The notes: generated by a model not told the origin, from the letters alone. Positions 13,625 through 22,029 are shown, counted from the stretch's first letter. The stretch is 42,785 bases of DNA from an uncultured Desulfobacteraceae bacterium (GCA_903839535.1 CAIMCT010000276.1:1-42785), one strand, 5' to 3'. Program-made: numbers and translations.

Positions 13625-14506
13625 ATGCAAAATACAAAATGCATGCAATGCGCAAATCGGATCGGTTGGGTCAGCTTCTGGGTCAATCTGTCGCTGGTGG
13701 TTTTGAAAATCACTGTCGGGGTAATCGGCGGCAGCAAAGCCTGTATTGCCGACGGCCTTCACTCCGCCTCGAATGTTGTCGTGGCGGTCGCCATCATCAT
13801 GAGCCAGAAAATCAGCAGCCGACGAAACAACAGCGAGTATCACTACGGTTACGGTAAAATCGAGTTTTTGCTCACCGGTTTTATATCTTTTTTCATTATT
13901 TCAGGTGCACTTGCGCTTCTTTTTCTCTCCATCAAGCATCTTGTCAGTGAGCCAGTCGTTTCTCCCCCTCATTTATCGGCGGCGTTGATGGCGCTAATCT
14001 CCATCGGCGCTACAGAAATGCTGTTTCGATACATGCGATGCGCCGGAGTTCAGGTGAACAGCCAGATCATTTTAGCCGGAGCATGGGCCAACAGGGCGAA
14101 CTGCTTTTCTTCCGTGGCTGTTCTGGTGGGAGTAATCAGCGCCAAATTTGGGTACCACTATCTGGACCCAGTCACCGCCATTTTGGTGGTCGGCATCATT
14201 ATCAAGGCCTGTTACAAAATGCTGATTGACTCGGTAAGGGCGCTGATGGACTATTCCGTCAACGACCGCTATAAAGAAGAGATCGACGGGATTGTATCTG
14301 AAATGCCAGACATCCAGGGTGTCAAAAATATCAAAACCCGCCAGATCGGCCAGAGAGTTTGGGTTGAACTGGATATTCTGGTGAATTCCCGGTACTCCAT
14401 ACTGGAGGCCCAGCAAGTCGGAGAAGATGTCCAGGCGCGGTTGATGGAAAGGATTGCGGATTTTGAAAGAGTACTCGTAAATCTGTGTCCTCTGGAGAAT
14501 GAATAA
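13625..14506 (+). CDS. mamM: MamM-type cation diffusion facilitator with altered metal site
   Basis: The 293-aa CDF protein matches MamM: CMQCANRIGWVSFW at the N-terminus, GGSKACIAD in helix 2, YGYGKIEF, and a C-terminal domain containing ALMDYS and QIGQRVWVELDILVN. At the positions that line the transport site (46, 50, 155 and 159 in MamM numbering, with no gap needed) it has H46, N50, A155 and N159 instead of metal-binding acidic or His residues. Transport of Fe(II) through the usual site is therefore doubtful. MamM partners with and stabilises MamB in model strains, so a structural or regulatory role is possible. There is no clear ribosome-binding site; its stop overlaps the next start by one base (TAATG). 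Confidence 0.85.
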   Translation: MQNTKCMQCANRIGWVSFWVNLSLVVLKITVGVIGGSKACIADGLHSASNVVVAVAIIMSQKISSRRNNSEYHYGYGKIEFLLTGFISFFIISGALALLFLSIKHLVSEPVVSPPHLSAALMALISIGATEMLFRYMRCAGVQVNSQIILAGAWANRANCFSSVAVLVGVISAKFGYHYLDPVTAILVVGIIIKACYKMLIDSVRALMDYSVNDRYKEEIDGIVSEMPDIQGVKNIKTRQIGQRVWVELDILVNSRYSILEAQQVGEDVQARLMERIADFERVLVNLCPLENE

Positions 14507-16320
14507 TGTTGATTCGGACCACCCAATATCGCCCGCCAGTTGCTATCAGAATTGCCAATAGCACTGGAGGCAATCACAAGGTTTTCCTTTTTGTGGGGTT
14601 TGTCGTTTTATTGATTTTTTGGTCGTTGTGGGGGAAAGGGGTTGAACAAAAATATTATGACCAGCCTCAGACCTGGCCTTCCGAGGCCGGTAAAATAGGT
14701 GCCGAGATTCTTTTTTCCGGAACTGGGAATGATGTGTCGAGTCTTGTAGTCGGACGGGTGTACCAGGGATCGCCGGCATGGCGCGCCGGGCTTGAACCAG
14801 GAGACAAGATTGTGGGACTGGACGGAAAACTGATTACAACTCCGAACCAGGCGGCTCACATTTTTGATGTCAGCATGAACAATACGGTTCTGGCAGTCAC
14901 CATCGAGCATGATGGCCGCAATGTAGATTTGTATATCCTGATCACGGATCATGCACGACCCGACAAAACAACCAAATGCCGGCTGTTGACAAAACCCCAG
15001 AAGATCGTTGTAGCGGCGATATTTTTAATACTGACCGCCGTGATGTTCTTTCTTTTGTATAAAAATATTGGCAGCCGAGTTCTAATTATCTCCTTGTTTA
15101 CCGGATTGATCGTGATACTGGGCTTTCTTTTCAAGATTTATAGCCCTATTGACGCATTTTTCGCAATCAACATTAATACAATATCACTTTTGCTGGGGAT
15201 GGGGATCATTGCCTCAGTATTGGATCAAACCGGTTTTTTCGGCAGCATTGCTTTTAAGTTCCAGCAAGTTGCAGGAAACAGCCGATTGAAGATCACGGTT
15301 CTTTTTTGTCTGATGAGCTATGTTTTGTCGTTATTTGCAAACAATTTGGTCGTTATTATGATTATCGTGCCCATGACGATAAATCTTGCCGCCAACGTGG
15401 GGTTTGATCCGCGGCCTGTGATCATCGGAGAAATCATTTCATCCAATCTCGGCGGTGCGTCAACCATGATCGGCGATTTTCCCAATATGATCATTTCCTC
15501 GGAGACGGGCATCGCCTTTATACCATTTATTGCTAATTTAATGCCGATTTGCCTGATATTATTAGGCGTGCTACTGGTTATTTTGAAAACCAGAAGCCAT
15601 GAATTCGGCGAGTTGGTCAATAAACAGGCCCATCCGCAAAAAATGACCGAACCACGGCTTACATCAAAAGATCGCAGTGTGATCCGAAGAGCTCTCTTTG
15701 TTCTGTTTCATATGATTTTCCTGTTCTGTCTTTCCGAGTGGGTTTCCTTGAGTACATCGGCTGTGGCGTTAATTGGCGGTCTGTCTCTTTTCTTGTTCTC
15801 AGGGATCGACAAGAAGTCCCTGTTGAGCCGGATTCCTTTTAACGATATATTATTCTTCACCGGTCTGTTTATCGTGGTGGGGGGGCTTGAAGCGACCTGC
15901 CTGCTGGAATATGTTTCAAAGGGGATTGTCTTTTTGTCATTTGGAAAAGTCTGGTTGCTGAGTCTGGTGGTGATGTGGTCTGCTGCTTTTATCGCCGCTT
16001 TTTTAAGCGCGGGGCCGACAACCGCATTGTTGATCCCTGTGGAGCTGGGACTCGGCATGCAGCCGCCGCATCATATTATCTGGTGGGCGCTGTCTTTAGG
16101 GGTGCTGGCTGGTGCATCTGCATCCATAGTAGGTGCCACGGCCGGGCCCGTCGCGGTCAGTTTGATTGAAAATTACAGCAAAAAATACCGCATGACGCTT
16201 GCTGGCGGCAATACGCTTACCTCCAGTCAGTTCTCCAAGATCGGACTACCAGTCATGTTTACGTTTTTAGCCTTTTCCACGGTTTATATTTTGTGGATGA
16301 ATCTGTTTTATATGAACTAA
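14506..16320 (+). CDS. mamN: PDZ-fused MamN-like ion transporter
   Basis: The 604-aa protein has an N-terminal membrane helix (about 25-44), a PDZ domain (about 61-145, with SPAWRAGLEPGDKIVGLDG) and then a 10-12 helix transporter of the NhaD/ArsB/citrate (ion transporter) superfamily, with typical motifs FANNLVVIMIIVP, SSNLGGASTMIGDFPNM and SAGPTTALLIP. MamN of Magnetospirillum belongs to this superfamily and is proposed to export protons released during magnetite growth, but it lacks a PDZ domain. The fusion could place the transporter in a PDZ-organised complex with the MamP-like and triple-PDZ proteins. Its start overlaps the mamM stop by one base. Confidence 0.75.
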   Translation: MLIRTTQYRPPVAIRIANSTGGNHKVFLFVGFVVLLIFWSLWGKGVEQKYYDQPQTWPSEAGKIGAEILFSGTGNDVSSLVVGRVYQGSPAWRAGLEPGDKIVGLDGKLITTPNQAAHIFDVSMNNTVLAVTIEHDGRNVDLYILITDHARPDKTTKCRLLTKPQKIVVAAIFLILTAVMFFLLYKNIGSRVLIISLFTGLIVILGFLFKIYSPIDAFFAININTISLLLGMGIIASVLDQTGFFGSIAFKFQQVAGNSRLKITVLFCLMSYVLSLFANNLVVIMIIVPMTINLAANVGFDPRPVIIGEIISSNLGGASTMIGDFPNMIISSETGIAFIPFIANLMPICLILLGVLLVILKTRSHEFGELVNKQAHPQKMTEPRLTSKDRSVIRRALFVLFHMIFLFCLSEWVSLSTSAVALIGGLSLFLFSGIDKKSLLSRIPFNDILFFTGLFIVVGGLEATCLLEYVSKGIVFLSFGKVWLLSLVVMWSAAFIAAFLSAGPTTALLIPVELGLGMQPPHHIIWWALSLGVLAGASASIVGATAGPVAVSLIENYSKKYRMTLAGGNTLTSSQFSKIGLPVMFTFLAFSTVYILWMNLFYMN

Positions 16321-16331
16321 GGGATATGAAT

Positions 16332-16700
16332 ATGAAAAAAACAACACATTGCGATACATGTGAATTTCGCGGATATAGCCATGAATTTTGTAAGGCCCAT
16401 TTTTCCAAGATAGCTGAAATCGCGCATAAGGATTGTCCTCATAATTCTTTATCCGAGGTCAGCAAGACCGTGGTCTTGGGTGCTGGTGCTGGCATTATTG
16501 CCACCACAGTCGGATTGGCTGCTGTTCCAGCCGTTGCGTTGAAAGCGCTTTTTGGACATGTGATGGCTGTCAAGATATACGCTGCCGGTGGTGGCAGCGT
16601 AGCTGGTGCGGGAATCGGTGTCTTCAGGAAAGCGCATAAAAGACAGCTTGATACAAAAGATAATGTTAATCGGCGAACCCATATGCCAATCGTTATATAA
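16332..16700 (+). CDS. Cys-rich glycine-rich membrane protein
   Basis: From ATG 16332 (AAGGG eight bases upstream; ATG 16326 is also possible) the protein has 122 aa. The N-terminus is Cys/His-rich (HCDTCEFRGYSHEFCKAHF, then DCPH), which could bind metal. It then has two glycine/alanine-rich hydrophobic stretches (VVLGAGAGIIATTVGLAAVP and KIYAAGGGSVAGAGIG) and a basic end. Its KTVVL motif before the first hydrophobic stretch is shared with the next gene, suggesting distant paralogues. Gly-rich membrane proteins of this kind recall mineral-shaping magnetosome proteins, but no specific family is assigned. Confidence 0.65.
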   Translation: MKKTTHCDTCEFRGYSHEFCKAHFSKIAEIAHKDCPHNSLSEVSKTVVLGAGAGIIATTVGLAAVPAVALKALFGHVMAVKIYAAGGGSVAGAGIGVFRKAHKRQLDTKDNVNRRTHMPIVI

Positions 16701-16714
16701 GGAGACACGCATAC

Positions 16715-17053
16715 ATGGATGACAAGTTACGGGACTACGAAGACGCAAAAAAGGCTATCTATGTCAAGAAAAAGCGAAAGAGCAGGGATGATTTAGACGA
16801 TTTTGATGAAGAATATCACAGTGCGGCTAATAAAACGGTTGTTTTGACCGATGTGATAGAGGTAGGCACCAAGATGCTTATCGGCGGGGGACTCGGTCTT
16901 TTGGCGGGCGTTGCCACAATCGCGATAGCAGCCAGTGCGGCGGAAGTGGTGGTGACCGGGGTTATCACAAAAATCACTGGCGTGGTTGGTGGTGCTGTTG
17001 GTCTTTCGATGGGGTTAAACAAACACAAAAAACTTCAACAAACCAAGCCATAA
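16715..17053 (+). CDS. glycine/alanine-rich magnetosome membrane protein
   Basis: The 112-aa protein has a highly charged N-terminus (K/R/D/E up to residue 38), then NKTVVLTDVIEVGTKM and two hydrophobic Gly/Ala-rich helices (about 52-72 and 80-97) and a basic tail. The SD sequence AAGGAG is 10 bases before ATG. It resembles the preceding protein in layout and shares the KTVVL motif. The acidic segment DDLDDFDEE could interact with iron or mineral surfaces, as suggested for acidic magnetosome proteins; this is inference. Confidence 0.65.
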   Translation: MDDKLRDYEDAKKAIYVKKKRKSRDDLDDFDEEYHSAANKTVVLTDVIEVGTKMLIGGGLGLLAGVATIAIAASAAEVVVTGVITKITGVVGGAVGLSMGLNKHKKLQQTKP

Positions 17054-17064
17054 GGTTGAACGCT

Positions 17065-17337
17065 GTGGAAGATGAAAAAAAGAAGCGCAACCCCGTGATA
17101 TGCCGACACTGCGGGTCTAAAATGGATATTCTGACCGTCAAAAAACATGCGGGGAAATGGTCGTATTCGTTATTGGCGGGCGGCGCGTTTTGTTTTCTGT
17201 TTTTAGGCGGCCCCATCCTGGGGATACCCATGGTAATAGGTGGAATTTACATGCTAACCGCAGAAATGACCATCAGTTATTGCCCGGAATGCGGCCATTA
17301 CTTCAAAGTTTACCTGGTGGAGAAGGAATCAGATTAA
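17065..17337 (+). CDS. zinc-ribbon membrane hairpin protein
   Basis: The GTG at 17065 has AAGG at a good distance (an in-frame TTG at 17056 is too close to it), giving 90 aa. One CxxC pair (C13-RH-C16) precedes and another (C73-PE-C76) follows a two-helix membrane hairpin rich in glycine (about 35-66). The four cysteines would form one zinc-ribbon-type site on the cytoplasmic face. The last codons overlap the 3' end of the ferredoxin gene on the opposite strand (17329-17337). Function is unknown. Confidence 0.65.
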   Translation: MEDEKKKRNPVICRHCGSKMDILTVKKHAGKWSYSLLAGGAFCFLFLGGPILGIPMVIGGIYMLTAEMTISYCPECGHYFKVYLVEKESD

Positions 17338-17733
17338 CTGAACCGCCCCGGTGATACAGTATCCAAGACAATTGCCGCATCCTGTGCAGATGTCCGTGTC
17401 GATGACACCGTAATCTTTTGAAAAGATATTCTTTTTGATCAGTTTAACAGCGTCGCTCGGACAGTTCAGGAAACAGTTTCTGCATCCAGCGCATAATTTG
17501 ATGTCGATGCGGGCTTTAGCGGATCTTCGGGATTTACTTTTTTGGGGAGAGCGTTTGCCATCAGGATCGAAGACTGCGCCTCTGGTACAGGTCGCAAAGC
17601 AAGTGCCACATTCCGTGCAGAAATCGGGATCGATATCGAATCGTTTTTTGACTTCGCCGGTAATGGCATTTTCAGGGCATTTTTTGGCGCAGGCACCGCA
17701 CCCGATACAGTCTTTATTGATGCTGTATGACAT
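17329..17733 (-). CDS. ferredoxin with four [4Fe-4S] motifs
   Basis: The 134-aa soluble protein carries four CxxCxxCxxxC motifs: C9/12/15/19, C39/42/45/49, C81/84/87/91 and C116/119/122/126. It is thus two bacterial-type 2[4Fe-4S] ferredoxin units joined by a basic Ser/Lys/Arg linker (about 60-75). It should donate or accept electrons in the cytoplasm, perhaps with the NapH-like protein. It is the only minus-strand gene in the magnetosome region and is divergent from feoB with a 42-bp gap. Ferredoxins of this sort occur in deltaproteobacterial magnetosome clusters; I do not assign a mad number. Confidence 0.85.
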   Translation of the reverse strand: MSYSINKDCIGCGACAKKCPENAITGEVKKRFDIDPDFCTECGTCFATCTRGAVFDPDGKRSPQKSKSRRSAKARIDIKLCAGCRNCFLNCPSDAVKLIKKNIFSKDYGVIDTDICTGCGNCLGYCITGAVQLI

Positions 17734-17775
17734 AAACTATATCCTGTAATTGCAAATAATATATATTCGTCGGGA
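17734..17775. promoter_or_regulatory. divergent ferredoxin/feoB intergenic region
   Basis: Only 42 bp separate the two start codons. The stretch is AT-rich (ATAATATATATT at about 17756-17767) and must hold any promoters specific to the two genes. No clear DtxR-type palindrome is visible. Because it faces both ways it is a good place to look for an iron-responsive operator. Confidence 0.35.
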
Positions 17776-19713
17776 ATGATGTCAAATCAAGAACAGTCCG
17801 TCAAGAAAATTATGATCATCGGCGTTCCCAACACGGGGAAAAGCCTGATTTTCAGCAATCTTACCGGCAAGTTTACCGAGGTGGCTAATTCCCCCCTTAC
17901 CACCACACAAATCAAGATCGCACCCCTTGTGATCGGTGATCAACAATACGACGTTTTTGACACTCCAGGGTTACATTCATTCTATATTCACTCGGAAGAA
18001 GAAATCCTTGTACGCAGGGCCCTATTTTCCGAAAAACCGGATATAATCATCCAATGTATCGACGCTAACCGGCTGAAACAATCGCTTGGCCTTACCAGCG
18101 ATCTTTTAACACTGGACTTGCCGCTGGTTATCTGTTTAAATGCAATTGATGAAACTGCCCGCAAGGGAATGTGGATTGATTCAGTCGCCCTGTCCAGATT
18201 ATTGGGAGTGCCGGTGATCGAGTCAATGGCATTGCAGGCCAAAGGCACCAACGAGTTAAAGACGGCTATTTTAAGAGCACGTACGGGAAAATGCGTGATC
18301 AGCTATGGTGATATCATAGAAGACGGCCTTTTCCAATTGGTATCAAAATTACCATCCGACATAGAGTATAGAAGGACCATTGCGTTGCTGATGCTGATGA
18401 ACGATTCCCATATTGATCTGGATGTGGCCGAACAATTGGGTGATGCCGTTTTAGCCGATTTGAAAAGTGAAATTGTAAAGATCAAACAGCACTTTCGAGG
18501 CAATGTTATTCTGGCCATCGAAAACCCTCATAACCGCTGGATCAATCATATTTACGAAAGGGTTGTCAAAAAACAGAAACTTCCCCCGGCGCAGGCAGCT
18601 CAGACTATCGCAGGATTGTGCCGGCATCCAATTTGGGGGCTCCCGATTTTGTTTTTGGTCATTTATATCCTATATTTCCTGGTTGTCAATGTCGCCAATG
18701 TGATATCGGAATTGATGAGCAGTTTTATATGGAATCCAGTCCAAAAGGTGATTAACGACATTTTCCCAATTGGATTTTGGCATGACATGCTGATTGGAGA
18801 TTACGGTGTACTCTCCCTGGGGATAGCCAATGCATTATTGACGGTTCTTCCAATCCTGGGTGTCTTTTTTTTGCTGTTCAACACCCTGGAGGAAGTCGGC
18901 TACATCCCCAATCTTTCGGTATTAACTAAAAGGCTGCTTGCCAAATTTGGATTGAGCGGAGGGGCGATAATGCCCTTGGTACTTGGTTTTGGGTGCAAGA
19001 CCATGGCGACCTTGACCACTAAAATCCTGAGATCCGACAGAGAGCGATACATCGCCATTTTTTTAATCGCATTCGCCATTCCATGCGCCCCTCAAATAGG
19101 ACTCAGTATGAGCATTCTTGGAAGAATGGGCGTAGGCGCATTCGTGATCGCTTTTTCCGTTCGGGCCGTTATCGGAATAACTTCGGGCCTGATTTTGAAT
19201 TTGATATTAAAAGAGGAAGAAGAGAAATTTGTTTTTATCCAGGAATTGCCGGATATGAAATGGCCCAGCCCAAGATTGGTTCTGAGAAAAACTTATTACC
19301 GCCTTTACTGGTTTTTACGCGAATCATTAATGGTTTTTTTATATTCAGCCCTTGCATTGTTTTTACTACAAAAGTTTGGTATTCTGGAGGCAATGAAGCA
19401 TGCCCTGCGGCCGGTTATTGAAGGGTTTCTGGGGCTGCCGCTTGCCATGGTTGACGTTATTATTCTTTGTTTTGCAAGAAGCGAAGCTGGAGCAGGGCTG
19501 ATCATCAATCTGATTCAAAAAGGGCAGCTCGATTATAAACAGTGTATAATCGCCGTTATTATTACAACGACTTTTGCTCCATGTTTCGCAAACATTATCG
19601 CCATGATAAAAGAAGTTGGCGGAAAACGCGCGGCGGCAATGCTATGCACGATTACCCTGAGCGCCTTTTCCATAGCAGGGGCGCTAAATTGGACGATAGG
19701 TAAATTGCTGTAA
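17776..19713 (+). CDS. feoB: FeoB ferrous iron transporter, magnetosome-type
   Basis: The 645-aa protein has an N-terminal GTPase domain: G1 GVPNTGKS (16-23), G3 DTPG (62-65), G4 NAID (121-124). The transport part has the first gate motif GFGCKTMATLTTKIL followed by SDRERY and IPCAPQ, and the second gate region ARSEAGAGLIINLI...TFAPCFANIIAMIKEVGG. It is shorter than most FeoB proteins (about 700-770 aa). Deltaproteobacterial magnetosome clusters contain a dedicated FeoB (Mad17 in published numbering) that brings Fe(II) into the cell or magnetosome. The next gene, a DtxR-type regulator with FeoA-like tail, starts 21 bp later and could form an operon with it. Confidence 0.92.
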   Translation: MMSNQEQSVKKIMIIGVPNTGKSLIFSNLTGKFTEVANSPLTTTQIKIAPLVIGDQQYDVFDTPGLHSFYIHSEEEILVRRALFSEKPDIIIQCIDANRLKQSLGLTSDLLTLDLPLVICLNAIDETARKGMWIDSVALSRLLGVPVIESMALQAKGTNELKTAILRARTGKCVISYGDIIEDGLFQLVSKLPSDIEYRRTIALLMLMNDSHIDLDVAEQLGDAVLADLKSEIVKIKQHFRGNVILAIENPHNRWINHIYERVVKKQKLPPAQAAQTIAGLCRHPIWGLPILFLVIYILYFLVVNVANVISELMSSFIWNPVQKVINDIFPIGFWHDMLIGDYGVLSLGIANALLTVLPILGVFFLLFNTLEEVGYIPNLSVLTKRLLAKFGLSGGAIMPLVLGFGCKTMATLTTKILRSDRERYIAIFLIAFAIPCAPQIGLSMSILGRMGVGAFVIAFSVRAVIGITSGLILNLILKEEEEKFVFIQELPDMKWPSPRLVLRKTYYRLYWFLRESLMVFLYSALALFLLQKFGILEAMKHALRPVIEGFLGLPLAMVDVIILCFARSEAGAGLIINLIQKGQLDYKQCIIAVIITTTFAPCFANIIAMIKEVGGKRAAAMLCTITLSAFSIAGALNWTIGKLL

Positions 19714-19734
19714 TATTAAGAAGGCAAACATCAG

Positions 19735-20481
19735 ATGGCGAACAATTGGCACACGAAAGAGGAATATCTCGAGCGGTTATGGGAAATGAAAGAAAAGGGA
19801 CAGGTATCTGTTCATGATCTTGAAGAAGCTATGGCATCTGATTTCGACCGGAAATTCATTGAAGAACTGTCGATGGAAGGACTGGTTGTTTTTACCGATG
19901 AAGAACGAAATATCGCTTTATCAGTTGATGGAGAATCACAAGCCCGCCGAATCATCCGCGCCCATCGTATTGGTGAAAGATTGCTTTTTGATGTTTTTGG
20001 CGAGGAATTTGAGAAAGGCGCCTGTGAATTTGAACATACCAAAACAGTTGAATTGGTGGATGGGATATGTACGCTGTTGGGGCATCCTCGCAATTGTCCT
20101 CACGGCACGCCGATACCGGAAGGTGATTGCTGCCTGCGCCTGGCCAAGACCACCAATAATGCGGTTATTCCCCTGATTGAAATGGCGATCGGCGAGTCCA
20201 CTCGGGTGGCCTATATCGAGAGCAGGGATGACCATCGGATGCACAGACTAAATGGGCTTCAGATACGACCTGGAGTGGTTATCAGGTTGCATCAGCGCTA
20301 CCCCTGCTATGTTGTAGAGTGCGAAGGCGGTAATATTGCGTTGGATGATGATATCGCCGCCAGTATAAGGGTCTGGTCCAATCAGTCTCACTATCAGCCT
20401 CGGCAAAAACATTTGAAAACAAACCAAAATGTAAGAAATCGGTGGCGAGAGTTTCTTCGGATTGGACATCGTTCAGGTTAA
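19735..20481 (+). CDS. DtxR/MntR-type iron regulator with FeoA-like domain
   Basis: The 248-aa protein has a winged helix DNA-binding N-terminus (about 8-75), the DtxR metal-binding and dimerisation region (HRIGERLLFDVFG, CEFEH, LLGHPRNCPHGTPIP; about 76-135) and a C-terminal SH3-like FeoA-type domain (about 145-220). Proteins of this family repress iron-uptake genes when Fe(II) or Mn(II) is bound. Placement right after feoB inside a magnetosome cluster suggests it controls iron supply to the magnetosome or the cluster itself. The helix-turn-helix is somewhat diverged from classical DtxR. The following ORF overlaps its 3' end in another frame, but its likely true start is later. Confidence 0.85.
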   Translation: MANNWHTKEEYLERLWEMKEKGQVSVHDLEEAMASDFDRKFIEELSMEGLVVFTDEERNIALSVDGESQARRIIRAHRIGERLLFDVFGEEFEKGACEFEHTKTVELVDGICTLLGHPRNCPHGTPIPEGDCCLRLAKTTNNAVIPLIEMAIGESTRVAYIESRDDHRMHRLNGLQIRPGVVIRLHQRYPCYVVECEGGNIALDDDIAASIRVWSNQSHYQPRQKHLKTNQNVRNRWREFLRIGHRSG

Positions 20482-20551
20482 TATCTCTGGCAAGAGCAGG
20501 GTAACGAACATACGCCGGATATTGCTGATTCGAATATTGATGGGACAGCTT

Positions 20552-20971
20552 ATGAAGATGATAACCAAGACAAGCGATTATAGTATTGCAGCTTTTGAAT
20601 ATGCAGGAATGGTTTCCTTTAGCTATATGAAAAGGAGCGGCCTTGCACTTAAATTCGGCATAATAAAGATAGGGCAGCCTGTTAAGCGGGTCGCTAGTGT
20701 TCCCTTTGATTATTGTACGCAACAAATGGACAAATTAGGAAAGGTTTTTAAACGAAAGAATGAAATTGAAGAGCGGTTAATTGCTATTGATGATAAATTG
20801 GAACGCATCATTAGACGGTTGGCGGACATTGAAAAGTCGGGTGTTGTAGTGGCTGTAAAACAAAAACCGGCCAAGGAAAAGAAACAGATTAGTGAGGGAA
20901 ACAAAATGTTTTTTAAGGCAATTGCAGACGAGAATATTCGATTAAGGCATCAGCAGGAAGGAAATCAATAG
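20552..20971 (+). CDS. helical protein upstream of mamK, unknown
   Basis: The open frame begins at 20462 inside the regulator gene, but the ATG at 20552, with GGGA upstream, is a more likely start and gives 139 aa. The N-terminal half is a compact mixed segment (ALKFGIIKIGQPVKRV); the C-terminal half is a charged amphipathic helix (IEERLIAIDDKLERIIRRLA) and a Lys-rich tail. The layout resembles the gene on the other side of mamK (22140: HRIGNRLAEL followed by a helix), so the two may be distant relatives flanking the actin gene. A role with MamK filaments is inferred from position only. Confidence 0.6.
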   Translation: MKMITKTSDYSIAAFEYAGMVSFSYMKRSGLALKFGIIKIGQPVKRVASVPFDYCTQQMDKLGKVFKRKNEIEERLIAIDDKLERIIRRLADIEKSGVVVAVKQKPAKEKKQISEGNKMFFKAIADENIRLRHQQEGNQ

Positions 20972-20973
20972 AA

Positions 20974-22029
20974 ATGAAGGATAAAAAGATATTAAACATT
21001 GGTATTGATCTAGGTACTTCCCGAAGCGTAATTGTGTGCGATAATGGAATACGGCAGGCGATCCCCAGTTTTATTGGCTACCCCAAGGATGCCGTTTCTT
21101 TGAAGCTACTCGGTGAGATGGTTTATGGCGAGGATGCCATTAGGCACCGCTTATCCGTAAAACTGTATAGACCCTTTGATAAAGGTGTGCTTTTACAAGA
21201 TAATTCCGATAAAAAGGGAGACGCGCATTTAAAATCAAGTGCGATTGCAAGAGCACTTTTGAGAAAACTGGTTGCCTACGCATTTGAAGAAGAAGAAGAT
21301 GACAAATTACTTCTTAGGGGGGTGATAGGAGCACCGGCTTTGGCCACCCAGAATAATAAAAAGGATTTCCTGGAAATAGCCGACGGTGTGCTGGATGATG
21401 TGATGATCGCTTCAGAACCTTTTTGCGTTGCTTACGGGATGAATGCTCTTGACAGCGCCCTGATTGTTGACATCGGAGCTGGTACAACCGATCTTTGCCG
21501 AATGCATGGCACCATTCCCGGTCCCGATGATCAAATAACCACTTTTAAGGCGGGTGACTATGTTGACCAGATTTTTTTGGAACTGATCGAAAATAAATAC
21601 AAAGAAGCCAATTTTACTGTCAACATGATTAAACGGTTCAAAGAAGAAAATGCATCTGTTTCCGAGCATGGTGAACAACTTTTTATTGAATTGCCGATAA
21701 AAGGCAAACCCACCAGTTGTGATGTTACCAATGAACTAAGGGAAGCTTGCCACGCCATTGTGCCCGACATCGTTGAGGGTATCCGCAAGTTAGTCGCAAC
21801 CTTTGATCCGGAATTTCAAGATGGTTTAAAACAAAATGTAATCCTGGCCGGCGGTGGCAGTCGAATGATTGGTCTTCACAAGGAAATAGAAACCTATATG
21901 AAAAAAACCCTGGGTTATGGCAAGGTCACCCGGGTGGAGGATTCACTGTATGCTGGCGCAAATGGTGCATTGATGCTTTGCAAAGACATGCCGGATGAGT
22001 ATTGGGATGAGCTTAAAAAGCGGAAGTAA
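20974..22029 (+). CDS. mamK: MamK, actin-like filament protein
   Basis: The 351-aa protein aligns with MamK along its length: phosphate-1 IGIDLGTSRS, the MamK-like IGYPKDAVSLKLLGE, ASEPFCVAYG, phosphate-2 VDIGAGTTD (about 165-172), GTIPGPDDQ, KAGDYVDQ, and the adenosine motif LAGGGSRMIGL. ATPase residues look intact. MamK polymerises into cytoplasmic filaments that align and segregate magnetosome chains. It is followed by the run of coiled-coil genes and a second actin homologue, which is the typical deltaproteobacterial arrangement. Confidence 0.93.
   Translation: MKDKKILNIGIDLGTSRSVIVCDNGIRQAIPSFIGYPKDAVSLKLLGEMVYGEDAIRHRLSVKLYRPFDKGVLLQDNSDKKGDAHLKSSAIARALLRKLVAYAFEEEEDDKLLLRGVIGAPALATQNNKKDFLEIADGVLDDVMIASEPFCVAYGMNALDSALIVDIGAGTTDLCRMHGTIPGPDDQITTFKAGDYVDQIFLELIENKYKEANFTVNMIKRFKEENASVSEHGEQLFIELPIKGKPTSCDVTNELREACHAIVPDIVEGIRKLVATFDPEFQDGLKQNVILAGGGSRMIGLHKEIETYMKKTLGYGKVTRVEDSLYAGANGALMLCKDMPDEYWDELKKRK

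Noticed and set aside
20462-20551. Upstream part of the open frame that begins inside the DtxR-type gene
   Set aside because: The ATG at 20462 would give a 30-residue extension with no ribosome-binding site, overlapping the regulator's C-terminus; ATG 20552 is better supported.
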